Positions 7,012 to 15,158 of a stretch of 51,078 nt of DNA are shown here, one piece after another. How positions within the stretch are numbered: the stretch's first letter is position 1; each line of letters begins with the position of its first letter. The stretch spans positions 1-51,078 of the forward strand of contig CABRHR010000003.1 of assembly GCA_902470835.1 (NCBI GenBank). Reading direction: 5' to 3'. This DNA comes from an uncultured Collinsella sp. (lineage in GTDB: Bacteria; Actinomycetota; Coriobacteriia; Coriobacteriales; Coriobacteriaceae). The notes under the pieces were generated by a model. That model did no database searches and was not told the DNA's origin. It saw only the letters and a list, made by a program, of their open reading frames with translations. The translations under genes and the position numbers were made by a program.

Positions 7012-7482
7012 CTATTTGTGATACGGCTCGCCACGACTGATCTTGCAGGCACGGTAAATCTGCTCTAGCAGCACCACGCGCGCCAAGTTATGCGGCAAGG
7101 TAATGCGTCCAAAGCTGAGCATCTCGTCGGCTCGTGCGCGCACCTCATCACTCACGCCGTCCGAACCGCCAATCACAAAGGCGATGTCGCTGCTGCCTCG
7201 CAGCATAAGATCGTCGAGCCTCGCCGAGAGCTCCTCACTCGAACGCTCCATGCCCTCGATAGCCAGCAGGATCACATGCGCTCGAGACGGCAAGGCAGCA
7301 AGAATCGCCGCCCCCTCCTTGTCGCGCGCGGCATCCACGCCGCCCGCCTTAGCCGGGTCGATATCGGCCACCTCGCGGATATCGACCTTGGCATAGGCAC
7401 CCAGGCGCTTGGTGTACTCAGCGCAGGCGTCCTTCCAAAAGCGCTCCTTGAGCTTACCGACACAAACGACGGTGTATTTCAC
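7012..7482 (-). CDS. rlmH: 23S rRNA pseudouridine-1915 N3-methyltransferase
   Basis: The 156-aa SPOUT-family enzyme methylates Psi1915 in helix 69 of 23S rRNA on assembled 70S ribosomes, using SAM. The trefoil-knot SAM site is visible as FVIGGSDGVSDEVRARAD (about 103-120), followed by the conserved tail LPHNLARVVLLEQIYRACKI and RGEPYHK. The N-terminus KYTVVCVGKLKERFW is typical and the length is standard. It lies 6 nt downstream of the SPFH gene on the same strand, so the two are probably co-transcribed. Confidence 0.95.
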   Translation of the reverse strand: MKYTVVCVGKLKERFWKDACAEYTKRLGAYAKVDIREVADIDPAKAGGVDAARDKEGAAILAALPSRAHVILLAIEGMERSSEELSARLDDLMLRGSSDIAFVIGGSDGVSDEVRARADEMLSFGRITLPHNLARVVLLEQIYRACKISRGEPYHK

Positions 7483-7488
7483 GCGTGT

Positions 7489-8427
7489 CTACTCCTTTGA
7501 CTCGTTCTGAACCTTACCGGCAGCCAGCATCTGCTCGAACATAGAGGCCGACTGCGAAAAGTCGCTCGGCAGCACGACCGTCGAGGTTTTACCCGTGCGA
7601 GCGAACTCCGTCATCATCTCGGACCACTGCGTAAACATGAACAGTTGGTTGGCCTCGTCATTGCCGACTCCCGTCTCCTGGATGATCTCGAGCGAATCCT
7701 TGATGCCCAGCGCGATGGCCTTGCGCTGGTTGGCGATGCCCTCGCCCGCCTTTTCCATCGCCTCAGCCTCGGCGGTCGCCTCGGTGACGCGCTTGATGCG
7801 GTCGGCCTCGGCGAGCTCCTGCGCGGCAGCGCGCTTTCGCTGGGCGGCATTGATGTCGTTCATGGAGTTCTCGACCTCGGTCGGCAGCGCGATTTTGGTG
7901 ATGAGTGTCGACACGAGGGTGAAGCCGTAGGCAGCCATCTGCTCGGACACGGTAGCGTTGACATCCTTGGCGATGTCATCCTTCTTGGCAAAGACCTCAT
8001 CGAGTGTGTAGACGGGAATCGAAGAGCGCAGGGCGTCGGTGATGAAGTCACGCATCTGGTCGACGGGCTCCTGCAGCATATAGTAGCTCTTGTAGATGCC
8101 CGAATCTGCCGGGCCGGCACCCATGTCATAGCTCACGTGGTACTGAGCAGAGACCTCAAGGCCGATGGTCACGTTGTCCTGGGTCTTAACGTCGATGCCA
8201 AAACCGTTTTTCATGGTGCGCAGACTCACCGTGGCGGCCTTGCGGTCGATCACGGGCACCTTCATGTGGAAGCCCGCGTTGACGATGCGGTTAAACTTGC
8301 CCAGGCGCTCGATGATTACGGCATGCTGCTGTTCAACGACATAGCAGGCGTTGGGGAGCAGCAGCAACAAAATGATGATGGGAAGCAGAAGACTCGTAAG
8401 GGCGGCAATGATTCCGGACAACAGCAT
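7489..8427 (-). CDS. SPFH/band-7 membrane protein (stomatin/HflK-like)
   Basis: The 312-aa protein has one N-terminal membrane segment (about residues 5-26, rich in Leu/Ile). A band-7/SPFH domain follows, with the usual opening EQQHAVIIERLGKFNRIVNAGFH and the internal DVKTQDNVTIGLEVSAQYHV. A long Ala/Glu-rich helix (about 200-260) is expected to form a coiled coil and drive oligomerisation. Such proteins build large rings at the inner membrane and often partner with NfeD or proteases, but no NfeD or protease gene is adjacent here. The start at 8427 is preferred over 8448 because GAGGAGAG is correctly spaced. It is upstream of rlmH. Confidence 0.9.
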   Translation of the reverse strand: MLLSGIIAALTSLLLPIIILLLLLPNACYVVEQQHAVIIERLGKFNRIVNAGFHMKVPVIDRKAATVSLRTMKNGFGIDVKTQDNVTIGLEVSAQYHVSYDMGAGPADSGIYKSYYMLQEPVDQMRDFITDALRSSIPVYTLDEVFAKKDDIAKDVNATVSEQMAAYGFTLVSTLITKIALPTEVENSMNDINAAQRKRAAAQELAEADRIKRVTEATAEAEAMEKAGEGIANQRKAIALGIKDSLEIIQETGVGNDEANQLFMFTQWSEMMTEFARTGKTSTVVLPSDFSQSASMFEQMLAAGKVQNESKE

Positions 8428-8504
8428 GGTCTCTCCTCTGATAGGCACACGTTGGCACTAGGATACCCGCACGAAGCAGCTGTGTGACACCAACAAGAGG
8501 ACCC

Positions 8505-8723
8505 GTGGTCAAAAAAGGCCAAATATGAGTACTGTTACCAGTTTAGTAACAGCGTATTTGGGTCAAAATCGCCTCGTTGAACCCGAGGTCTATCGAAATT
8601 ACTTCATTTTGTCTCAAGGTTGAGCCAAATTAGCGTACATCTGTTGCGTAAAATGAGCAAAAATGGCTTCATGAAATGTCTCTATTTTCATGTCAGTACT
8701 CATATTTGCCACTTTTTGACCAC
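8505..8723. mobile_element. MITE-like element, 219 bp with 30-bp terminal inverted repeats
   Basis: GTGGTCAAAAA...AAATATGAGTACTG at 8505-8534 is repeated inverted at 8694-8723 with about 27 of 30 positions matching. The interior is AT-richer than the surroundings, carries a small hairpin (GTTACCAG/TTAGTAAC-like at about 8535-8553), and has no convincing ORF. It sits in the gap between the SPFH gene and the tRNA-Leu locus. No transposase is present, so it would be non-autonomous. No clear target duplication was seen. Confidence 0.7.
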
Positions 8724-8769
8724 AGGGGCATCTACCGCGCGAAATCGATATGTCAAATCTGCCAAAAAC

Positions 8770-8833
8770 GGCCCATAACAAAAAAGCTCCCATTGCTGGG
8801 AGCTCTTTCATTCAATGGTGCGGGCGAAAGGAC
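8770..8833 (-). pseudogene. Truncated tRNA-Leu 3' end plus terminator
   Basis: This is a 64-bp near-exact direct copy (one mismatch) of 8959-9022, containing the tRNA-Leu 3' part from the T-loop through CCA together with the terminator hairpin AGCTCCCA-TTGC-TGGGAGCT (8785-8804). It lacks the rest of the tRNA. Identity stops at AGGAC inside the T-loop, where the hairpin core begins. Confidence 0.9.
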
Positions 8834-8950
8834 GTCCGCGCATCCGCTTCGCGGATCCGCACCGGCTTCGGCCGCCTGCCGGCGTCCTCGCCAGCTCGCT
8901 AAAAACGCTCCGCGTTTTCTTTACGCTCGCTCCTTCGCAGGTTCAAGTCC
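8834..8950. repeat. 117-bp hairpin-rich tRNA-linked element, copy 3 (at tRNA-Leu)
   Basis: It has the same length as the two tRNA-Arg copies and shares most of their sequence: ATCCGC-TTC-GCGGAT, CCGGC/GCCGG, AAAACGC-TCC-GCGTTTT. Its end reads GGTTCAAGTCC, the inverted T-arm of tRNA-Leu, rather than the GGTTCGAATCC of the tRNA-Arg copies. The end therefore matches its own host tRNA. Confidence 0.85.
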
Positions 8951-8968
8951 CCGCGATGGGCCCATAAC

Positions 8969-8993
8969 AAAAAAGCTCCCATTGCTGGGAGCT
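8969..8993 (-). terminator. Terminator of tRNA-Leu
   Basis: Minus strand: AGCTCCCA-GCAA-TGGGAGCT followed by TTTTTTG, 11 nt after the CCA. Confidence 0.9.
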
Positions 8994-9004
8994 CTTTCAA
9001 TCAA

Positions 9005-9091
9005 TGGTGCGGGCGAAAGGACTTGAACCTTCATGGGGTTGCCCCCATACGGACCTGAACCGTACGCGTCTGCCAATTCCGCCACGCCCGC
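9005..9091 (-). tRNA. tRNA-Leu(CAG)
   Basis: The 87-nt class II tRNA has acceptor GCGGGCG/CGCCCGC, anticodon stem TACGG/CCGTA with loop TTCAGGT (anticodon CAG), a long variable arm (ATGGGGG/CCCCAT), T-arm GAAGG-TTCAAGT-CCTTT and encoded CCA. It reads CUG. Its 3' end is duplicated 189 bp away at 8770-8833. Confidence 0.97.
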
Positions 9092-9102
9092 GTGCAGGAA
9101 TT

Positions 9103-9131
9103 AGAATAACGGAGCGCCATCGCGAACGCAA
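9103..9131 (-). promoter_or_regulatory. Promoter of tRNA-Leu
   Basis: Minus strand: TTGCGT (9126-9131), 17-nt spacer, TATTCT (9103-9108). It starts 4 nt after the end of the TatD gene. Confidence 0.75.
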
Positions 9132-9134
9132 GAA

Positions 9135-10052
9135 CTATTTTTGAAAAAGTTTGCAGGCATTTTCCCAAGCTGCTCGCGCGATTGCCTCAGCATCCTCGCC
9201 GGTACGATCGACACGGTCGTTGACCAGCGCGTTTGCCGTAATGGAGATCATTGCGGGCTCGCATTCAAGACCGCGGATGGGCTCCGGAGCCATATACGGG
9301 CAATCCGTCTCGAACAAAATTCGATCGAGTGGGGTTGCCGCAAATGCCTCGCGCACGTCGTCGTTGCGCTTAAAGGTGGCCGCGCCACCATAGGCGATAT
9401 AGCAACCCAGCTCCACAAAGCGCTCCATCGTGGCGCGGTCCTCGCCAAAGCAGTGCAGCACACAACCGGCCTGGGGCACGCCCACCTCTCGAAGCACGTT
9501 GTAGGCGTCCACGTGCGAGGTGCGCTCCTGGTCCGTTTCCTCGTGACGCAGATGCAGCTCCACCGGCACGTTACGGCACACGGCAAGCTCGAGCTGGCGC
9601 GTCATGCAGTCAATCTGCACGTTATGGGGTGCCGGCGCGATATCGTCGTCATAGTCCATGTGGTAGTCCAGGCCGATTTCGCCAATACCGGCGCATAAGG
9701 GGTCATCGAGTGCGGCAACGACCTGTGCGTGAACGTCGTCGGTATAGTCCGGCGCGCCATACGGATGCACGCCGGCAAGATACTTGATCTGCGGGATATC
9801 CTGCATCGGCAGAATTTCGCGCATGAGCCAGTCACTATAGTCCGTCACGCTGCGCTTGTCGGCGATGGGGTCGAGCATCGTCACCAACAGGTCGACGCCC
9901 GCGGCTTTGGCACGCAGGAGCGTCTCGGGCACATCCTTGCCCCAGAACGACAGCAGATGTGCATGCGTGTCGGCAAGCGGCGCCAAGGGCACGGGACAAG
10001 CAACCGTCTTCTTTTTCTTGGTAAACGTCACGCGTTCGGCATTAAGCGTCAT
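9135..10052 (-). CDS. TatD-family metal-dependent hydrolase
   Basis: The 305-aa TIM-barrel protein of the amidohydrolase superfamily is a probable metal-dependent (deoxyribo)nuclease. The first metal motif DTHAHL is at about residues 28-33. GEIGLDYH (about 121-128) carries the metal-bridging Glu, followed by ELHLRH, LHCFGED and the late FETDCPYMAPE. The N-terminus is about 25 residues longer than in typical TatD and basic (TKKKKT). AGGAG lies 7 nt upstream of ATG 10052, and the gene overlaps the end of rsmA by 11 nt, so the two are co-transcribed. TatD next to rsmA is common in Gram-positive genomes. Confidence 0.92.
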   Translation of the reverse strand: MTLNAERVTFTKKKKTVACPVPLAPLADTHAHLLSFWGKDVPETLLRAKAAGVDLLVTMLDPIADKRSVTDYSDWLMREILPMQDIPQIKYLAGVHPYGAPDYTDDVHAQVVAALDDPLCAGIGEIGLDYHMDYDDDIAPAPHNVQIDCMTRQLELAVCRNVPVELHLRHEETDQERTSHVDAYNVLREVGVPQAGCVLHCFGEDRATMERFVELGCYIAYGGAATFKRNDDVREAFAATPLDRILFETDCPYMAPEPIRGLECEPAMISITANALVNDRVDRTGEDAEAIARAAWENACKLFQK

Positions 10053-10902
10053 GGATTAGCTCCTGGGCCAGGCGGACAAAGTCGGCAACATCGAGCGTCT
10101 CGGCGCGCGTGGTGGATGCGATACCGCAAGCCTCAAAAGCGACATCGAGCACGTCCTTGGCAAAGCCGTTGGCGCTCATGGAATTGCGGATGGTTTTGCG
10201 GCGCTGGGCAAATGCAGCATCAATCACGCGGGCCACAAATTCGCGATCGAGTCCTTCGGGTACCACGCCGTCAACACGGTCGATACGCACGACGGCCGAG
10301 TCCACGTGCGGCGCCGGCATAAAGCAACGCGGCGGCACCTCAAAGCGACCCGTCACCTGCGCATACAGGCCGAGCTTTGCCGTATAGCCGCCATAGGTCT
10401 TGTTGCCCGGCGCTGCGGCAATGCGATCGGCAACCTCCTTTTGCACCATGACGACGGCACGCTTGAGCGCCGGCATCGTCTGGAAAAATTGCAAAATGAT
10501 CGTCGCCGCCACGTTATAGGGCAAGTTCGCGACAAATACCGTGGGCTCGCCGCCGGCAGCCTGCTCAATCTGCTCCGGGCCCACCTTAAGCGCGTCGCCC
10601 ATGATAAAGCGGAAGTTGGCATAGTCGGCGGCGTGGGCGTCGAGCACCGGTTCGAGCTCAGGATCGGCCTCAATGGACGTAACGCACGCCGCTTCTTGCA
10701 GCAACGCAAGTGTCAACGTACCGCAACCCGGACCCACCTCGAGTACGCGCTCATCGCCCGTGAGCTCGGCAAGCTCGCAGATACGCTCGATCACATGATT
10801 GTCGATTAGAAAGTTCTGGCCCAGGCGATGCTTGGTCGCAAGGCCAAACTCCTCTAGCAGCTCCCTGGTGGCCGTGGGGTTTGCCAAAGGCGAAGTTGTC
10901 AT
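10042..10902 (-). CDS. rsmA: 16S rRNA dimethyladenosine transferase
   Basis: The 286-aa enzyme dimethylates A1518 and A1519 in helix 45 of 16S rRNA using SAM (KsgA family). N-terminal landmarks are LGQNFLIDNHVIERI and the SAM motif LEVGPGCGTLTLALL. The catalytic NLPYNVA (N-L/I-P-Y class) is at about 131-137. The C-terminal domain includes CFMPAPHVDSAVVRID and FAQRRKTIRNSM. Length is normal. It is the first gene of a two-gene unit with the TatD-family gene. GGAGGCAACC is visible just upstream of ATG 10902. Confidence 0.96.
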   Translation of the reverse strand: MTTSPLANPTATRELLEEFGLATKHRLGQNFLIDNHVIERICELAELTGDERVLEVGPGCGTLTLALLQEAACVTSIEADPELEPVLDAHAADYANFRFIMGDALKVGPEQIEQAAGGEPTVFVANLPYNVAATIILQFFQTMPALKRAVVMVQKEVADRIAAAPGNKTYGGYTAKLGLYAQVTGRFEVPPRCFMPAPHVDSAVVRIDRVDGVVPEGLDREFVARVIDAAFAQRRKTIRNSMSANGFAKDVLDVAFEACGIASTTRAETLDVADFVRLAQELIHDA

Positions 10903-10933
10903 GGTTGCCTCCTTAGCATGATGGCGGCGTCTT

Positions 10934-10970
10934 GAAACAAAAGGGCATGGACCGTGGTGGCCATGCCCTT
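10934..10970 (-). terminator. Terminator of metG
   Basis: Minus strand: AAGGGCATGG-CCACCACGGT-CCATGCCCTT followed by TTGTTTC, about 40 nt after the metG stop. Confidence 0.85.
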
Positions 10971-11012
10971 ACAGCTAAACAGCAAATTGCCGATATGGCG
11001 CTCGCGCGGTCT

Positions 11013-12614
11013 CTACGCCAGACGCGGGAACAGCGGATCGCCCTTCTCGACGGGCTGACCACCAGCAAGCAGGCCCCAAGCGCAAATGCCCTTGAGGTCG
11101 TCGCTCGCGGCCTCGTCCTCGCAGGACAGGCGGCGCAGAGCCTCGGCAGAAGTCTGGGGCATGAGCGGCATCAGCAGGTGAGCGGCAATGCGGATGGCCT
11201 CGAGCAGGTTGTAGATCACAAACGCCAGCTCGTCAGCCTTGGCCTCGTCCTTGGCAAGTGCCCAAGGCTCGGAGTCCTCGATGTAGTGGTTGGCAGCGTG
11301 GATGAGCTCCATGACCTCGTCCTTAGCTCCACCGTAATCGAGCACGTCCATCTTGGTCATGTAGCGCTCGACCAGGCCATCGGCGATCTTTGCCAGCGGG
11401 TTGTCGAACGCATCGAACGATGCGGGCTTGGCGGGCGCGCAACCGTCAAAATACTTGCCGCTCATGTTGAGCGAACGCGAGATGAGGTTGCCCCAGCTGT
11501 TGGCCAGGTCGGCGTTGTAGACCTGCTCCATGCGGTCGAAGCTGATGGCACCGTCGGTGCCGGGGACGACGTCGGTCATGAAGTAGTAGCGATAGCCCTC
11601 GACGCCCAGCATGTCGATAACGTCCTGCGGAGCGATGGCGTTGCCGCGGCTCTTGGACATCTTCTCGGCCTTGCCGGTCTCGGCATTGCGCACGGTCAGG
11701 AAGCCGTGGGCAAAGACGTGCTCGGGCAGGGCCTCGCCGATGGCCATGAGCATGGCGGGCCAAATGACGCAGTGGAAGCGGATGATGTCCTTACCCACGA
11801 TGTGGAACTGCGCGGGCCAGCGATAGGCCAGCTCGGCACGCGCCTCGTCGGTGTCGACACCGTAGCCGACGGCCGTCATATAGTTGAGCAGAGCATCGAA
11901 CCACACGTAGGTCACGTGACCCTCGTCAAACGGGACCTGAATGCCCCAGTCAAAGCTCGTACGGCTCACGGAAAGGTCGTTGAGGCCGCCCTCGACAAAG
12001 CTGCGAACCTCGTTCATGCGAAACGCAGGCTCGACAAAGTCGGGATGCTCGTCATAGAGCTTAAGCAGCTTGTCCTGGAAGGCGGAAAGCTTAAAGAAGT
12101 AGGACTCCTCCTGCACGCGCTCGAGCGGACGGTGGCAGTCGGGGCACAGGTGCTGGCCGACGCTGCCGTACTCCTCGTCGCCCTTCTGGACCTGCGTATC
12201 GGTGAAGTAGGTCTCGTCAGGCACGCAATACCAACCGTCGTAGCTGCCCTTATACAGGTAGCCGGACTCCTTCATGCGCTCCCACAGGTACTGCACGGCA
12301 TGATGCTGGCGCGGCTCGGTGGTGCGGATGAAGTCGTCGTTGGAGATCTCGAGCTTGCTCCAAAGCTCCTTGAAGTGCGGGGCCTGGCTGTCGGTCCACT
12401 CCTGCGGCGTCATGTTGTGCTTGGCTGCGGCCTCGGCGACCTTCTCGCCGTGCTCGTCCATGCCGGTCAGGAACTTGACGTTATAGCCGGCGGAGCGGCG
12501 ATAGCGAGCCTGAACGTCGGCGATGATGGTGGAATAAGCCGTGCCCAGGTGCGGATCGGCGTTGACGTAGTAGATGGGCGTCGTGATAAAGAACGAAGGC
12601 TTGCTTTGATCCAT
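11013..12614 (-). CDS. metG: Methionyl-tRNA synthetase
   Basis: The 533-aa class I synthetase charges tRNA-Met. The HIGH-type motif is PHLGTAY (about 21-27) and the second signature KMSKSRGNAI is at about 315-324. A zinc-knuckle pair (CPDCHRPL) lies in the connective domain, with only one other nearby cysteine (YCVPDE), so the knuckle is of reduced type. The C-terminal EMAP-like tRNA-binding domain of the ~650-aa forms is absent. GGAGG stands 8-10 nt before ATG 12614. It lies about 70 nt downstream of rsmI on the same strand and ends at a hairpin terminator. Confidence 0.96.
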   Translation of the reverse strand: MDQSKPSFFITTPIYYVNADPHLGTAYSTIIADVQARYRRSAGYNVKFLTGMDEHGEKVAEAAAKHNMTPQEWTDSQAPHFKELWSKLEISNDDFIRTTEPRQHHAVQYLWERMKESGYLYKGSYDGWYCVPDETYFTDTQVQKGDEEYGSVGQHLCPDCHRPLERVQEESYFFKLSAFQDKLLKLYDEHPDFVEPAFRMNEVRSFVEGGLNDLSVSRTSFDWGIQVPFDEGHVTYVWFDALLNYMTAVGYGVDTDEARAELAYRWPAQFHIVGKDIIRFHCVIWPAMLMAIGEALPEHVFAHGFLTVRNAETGKAEKMSKSRGNAIAPQDVIDMLGVEGYRYYFMTDVVPGTDGAISFDRMEQVYNADLANSWGNLISRSLNMSGKYFDGCAPAKPASFDAFDNPLAKIADGLVERYMTKMDVLDYGGAKDEVMELIHAANHYIEDSEPWALAKDEAKADELAFVIYNLLEAIRIAAHLLMPLMPQTSAEALRRLSCEDEAASDDLKGICAWGLLAGGQPVEKGDPLFPRLA

Positions 12615-12683
12615 GGGGTTTGTCCTCCAGAAAAACGTTGCATACAGAGGATGATTCTAGCGCAAGGGCTGGATATCCTCCAT

Positions 12684-13562
12684 CTATTGCATATCGAGCA
12701 CCATGGCATAGACATCGCGCTTGCGGCGCGAATACTTCTGAGACAGGCGTTTGGCCACCGCAGAGGCGGGCTCCCCCTCCTCGAGCGCGGCGCGGATATC
12801 CTCGCGCAGGGCCTCGTCGGGATCCGCTGCCGCGGCGCCAACCGGCACGATACCGGCCTCCTCATCCTCGCTCGGCGGCGCGATGACCAGCGCAATCTCG
12901 CCCTTTACCTCGCCTCGAGCACGCAGCTCCTCTGCAAGCTGGGCAGCGGTCCCGCGCAAGACCTCCTCGTGCAGCTTGGTGAGTTCGCGGCAGACGGCAA
13001 CCTCACGCCGGGGAAAGACCTCCGCCACGGCCTCGAGCGTCGCCACGATGCGATGTGGAGACTCGTAGAAGATGAGCGCGCCGGGCACCACGGCAAGGCG
13101 CTGCAAACGGCGCACGCGGTCGCCGTGCTTTCGGCCCAAAAAGCCCTCGAAGAAAAAATGCTCGCAGGGAATGCCGGACGAAACAAGCGCCGTGACGCAA
13201 GCAGAGGGCCCGGGAATAACTTCGACGGGCACATCGGCCTCACGCGCCGCCTCGACCAGCGCCTGGCCGGGATCGGACACGCTCGGCATGCCGGCGTCCG
13301 AGGCAAAGGCGAGGGTCTCCCCCGCCAGCAGACGGTCGACCAGGCCGGCGGCGCGGCTGGCGATCACATTCTCGTCGCAACGGACAAGCGGCTTGGAAAT
13401 GCCCAGGTGCATCAGCAGCTTTGACGTCACACGCGTGTCTTCGCAGCAGATGGCATCGGCGGCGGCAAACGCCTCGCCAACGCGCGGGGACAGGTCACCC
13501 AGGTTGCCGATGGGCGTGCCGACCACATAGAGTTTGCCCGTATGGGCGCTGTTTTGCGTCAT
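12684..13562 (-). CDS. rsmI: 16S rRNA 2'-O-ribose C1402 methyltransferase
   Basis: The 292-aa tetrapyrrole-methylase-fold enzyme modifies C1402 in the ribosomal P site. Typical landmarks: KLYVVGTPIGNLGDLSPR, CEDTRVTSKLL, FASDAGMPSVSDPG and VIPGPSACVTAL. The middle region FFFEGFLGRK and FYESPHRI is equally diagnostic. The C-terminal 60 residues are acidic and Ala-rich (EDIRAALEEGEPASAVAKRL), ending in a small helical domain. It lies 6 nt downstream of the GH5-like gene and upstream of metG, probably one transcript. Confidence 0.95.
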   Translation of the reverse strand: MTQNSAHTGKLYVVGTPIGNLGDLSPRVGEAFAAADAICCEDTRVTSKLLMHLGISKPLVRCDENVIASRAAGLVDRLLAGETLAFASDAGMPSVSDPGQALVEAAREADVPVEVIPGPSACVTALVSSGIPCEHFFFEGFLGRKHGDRVRRLQRLAVVPGALIFYESPHRIVATLEAVAEVFPRREVAVCRELTKLHEEVLRGTAAQLAEELRARGEVKGEIALVIAPPSEDEEAGIVPVGAAAADPDEALREDIRAALEEGEPASAVAKRLSQKYSRRKRDVYAMVLDMQ

Positions 13563-13568
13563 ATCAAC

Positions 13569-14630
13569 CTATTCAATCATGCCGCGCTCGAGCGTACCGA
13601 GCGCCGCGCGGGCGTCCCATGCTGCAATGCGCTTCTCGGTCTTCCACGTTTGGAAGAACCAACCGGCAGCCGGCGCAAACGAAGCCAGCTGGTTGGCGAT
13701 AAACACGCGCTCGTAGGCATTGCGGCCCTCGGGCGTAACCGACGAGTTGGCAAAGATCGCCGCACCCGACCATTCGCCCACCAGCACGGGGAACCCAGTC
13801 GAAATCGCTTCTTTAAGCTCGCGCTTGTTACGCGAAATCGCCGTCGTCAGCCCGCGGGGGCTCGTGATGTCGAGCGCATGCTCGTCGCGGTAATGGTACA
13901 GGTGAAGGTCCATGTAGACGTTCTTGTACTTGGCGCCGCGCATAAAATGCTTCCACTCGCTGGGATGCCCCGACGACGAGAAGACGACGATCTTATCCTC
14001 GGGCATATACGAACGGACGAGCTCGTAGGCATCGCGATAGAAATTGCGCAGGTAGTGAGCAGGAATGCCATCCGTCATGGTGAAGAGGCTCTTGCGAACG
14101 CTCATCTGCGGCGTATCCAGCAGCTCAATGCCCAGCAGGCTCTCGGCCTCGCCGTAGCGATCGGCCAGGCGCTCGAGCACGTCGAGTGCGACATGACGGC
14201 CGTTGGTGGACGAATGCCACTCGGCGACAGCCTCCGGCGTGGTGGGCGAATCGTTGGAATCGCCCTGGCCACCGGGCACCGTTGCCAGATCGAGCAGCAC
14301 GCGGATGTCGTACTTGGCAGCCCACTCAATCGCGCGGTCGATATAATCGACAACCGAGATGTAGGACGCATCGGACTCCTGCGAGCCAAAGGCATACCAG
14401 GGTACCGGCAGACGCACGGCGTTGAGGCCAATCTGCGCCATGCGGCGGAAATCGTCCTCGCTCACAAACGTCTCGTAATGATGGCGCATGCGCTCGTTAT
14501 AGGCGGCGGTGCCCATGGCCTCCTGCAGCTCGGCCGCGTTGGATGCACCGGTCGCCGCGTATAGCGACGGGGTCACCCAAGGCTCGGGAATAAACCAGCC
14601 AGAGAGATTAACGCCGAGTATCCTCTCCAT
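13569..14630 (-). CDS. GH5-like glycoside hydrolase (probably impaired catalytic pair)
   Basis: The 353-aa protein resembles exo-1,3-beta-glucanase-type GH5 enzymes: the opening GVNLSGWFIPEPWVTPSLY, NAVRLPVPWYAF, and the nucleophile strand VLVGEWSGA (Glu at about residue 285). The segment that normally reads GIELLNEP reads GIELLDTP (about 182-189), so the general acid/base Glu of the NEP motif is Thr. No signal peptide is present, suggesting a cytoplasmic protein. ATG 14630 with AAGGGGG upstream is preferred over longer frames. It is followed 6 nt later by rsmI. It may be a pseudoenzyme or have changed chemistry. Confidence 0.85.
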   Translation of the reverse strand: MERILGVNLSGWFIPEPWVTPSLYAATGASNAAELQEAMGTAAYNERMRHHYETFVSEDDFRRMAQIGLNAVRLPVPWYAFGSQESDASYISVVDYIDRAIEWAAKYDIRVLLDLATVPGGQGDSNDSPTTPEAVAEWHSSTNGRHVALDVLERLADRYGEAESLLGIELLDTPQMSVRKSLFTMTDGIPAHYLRNFYRDAYELVRSYMPEDKIVVFSSSGHPSEWKHFMRGAKYKNVYMDLHLYHYRDEHALDITSPRGLTTAISRNKRELKEAISTGFPVLVGEWSGAAIFANSSVTPEGRNAYERVFIANQLASFAPAAGWFFQTWKTEKRIAAWDARAALGTLERGMIE

Positions 14631-14883
14631 CACTGCCCCCTTTTGAATCATACGGGCTAAGCCCGCATCGCTCTTGCATGACATATCTATCGATTTGAGT
14701 ATACCCGCGCATGCAGACAGGCGACCGAACGGTCTACAAAGTGGCGCAAAAGTGGGAGGAATGTCTGGGACAGGTGGGCACGAGCTGGTGCGCCGAGATG
14801 TACATATGCGCCGGAAGCAGGTGGCCGGAAAGCGCATCCCACTCTGAATCCAAATTCCGGGACGCAGTTTCGCAGAGCCCTCG

Positions 14884-14915
14884 ATAAAAGAAAAGGACCC
14901 CTTTGCAGAGGTCCT
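14884..14915 (-). terminator. Terminator of tRNA-Phe
   Basis: Minus strand: AGGACCTCTGCAAAGGGGTCCT-type hairpin followed by TTTCTTTT, about 14 nt after the tRNA. Confidence 0.8.
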
Positions 14916-14928
14916 AGTCAATTCAAGG

Positions 14929-15001
<73 letters not shown>

Positions 15002-15033
15002 ATTTGAGGTGTGCCTTGTTTCAAGGCTTGATT

Positions 15034-15061
15034 AGTATAACCAAGGACGCGTTCCGGTCAA
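15034..15061 (-). promoter_or_regulatory. Promoter of tRNA-Phe
   Basis: Minus strand: TTGACC (15056-15061), 16-nt spacer, TATACT (15034-15039). A small hairpin GCCTTG-AAA-CAAGGC lies in the leader between promoter and tRNA. Confidence 0.75.
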
Positions 15062-15158
15062 CCGAGAATTTTAAAAAAGTTTTTGAGCACAGCCTCGGTT
15101 CTATAAATCGGCACGTCAGAGGCATCAGCCGGCAGCAAGAAGTTTTTCGCTCAGTCCC

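Noticed and set aside
8834..8950. Degenerate tRNA on the plus strand, suggested by GGTTCAAGTCC
   Set aside because: Only the T-arm-like end is present; no acceptor, D-arm or anticodon stem can be formed around it.
10932..13424. 830-aa plus-strand open frame
   Set aside because: Antisense to metG and most of rsmI, which have clear motifs; no domain of its own.
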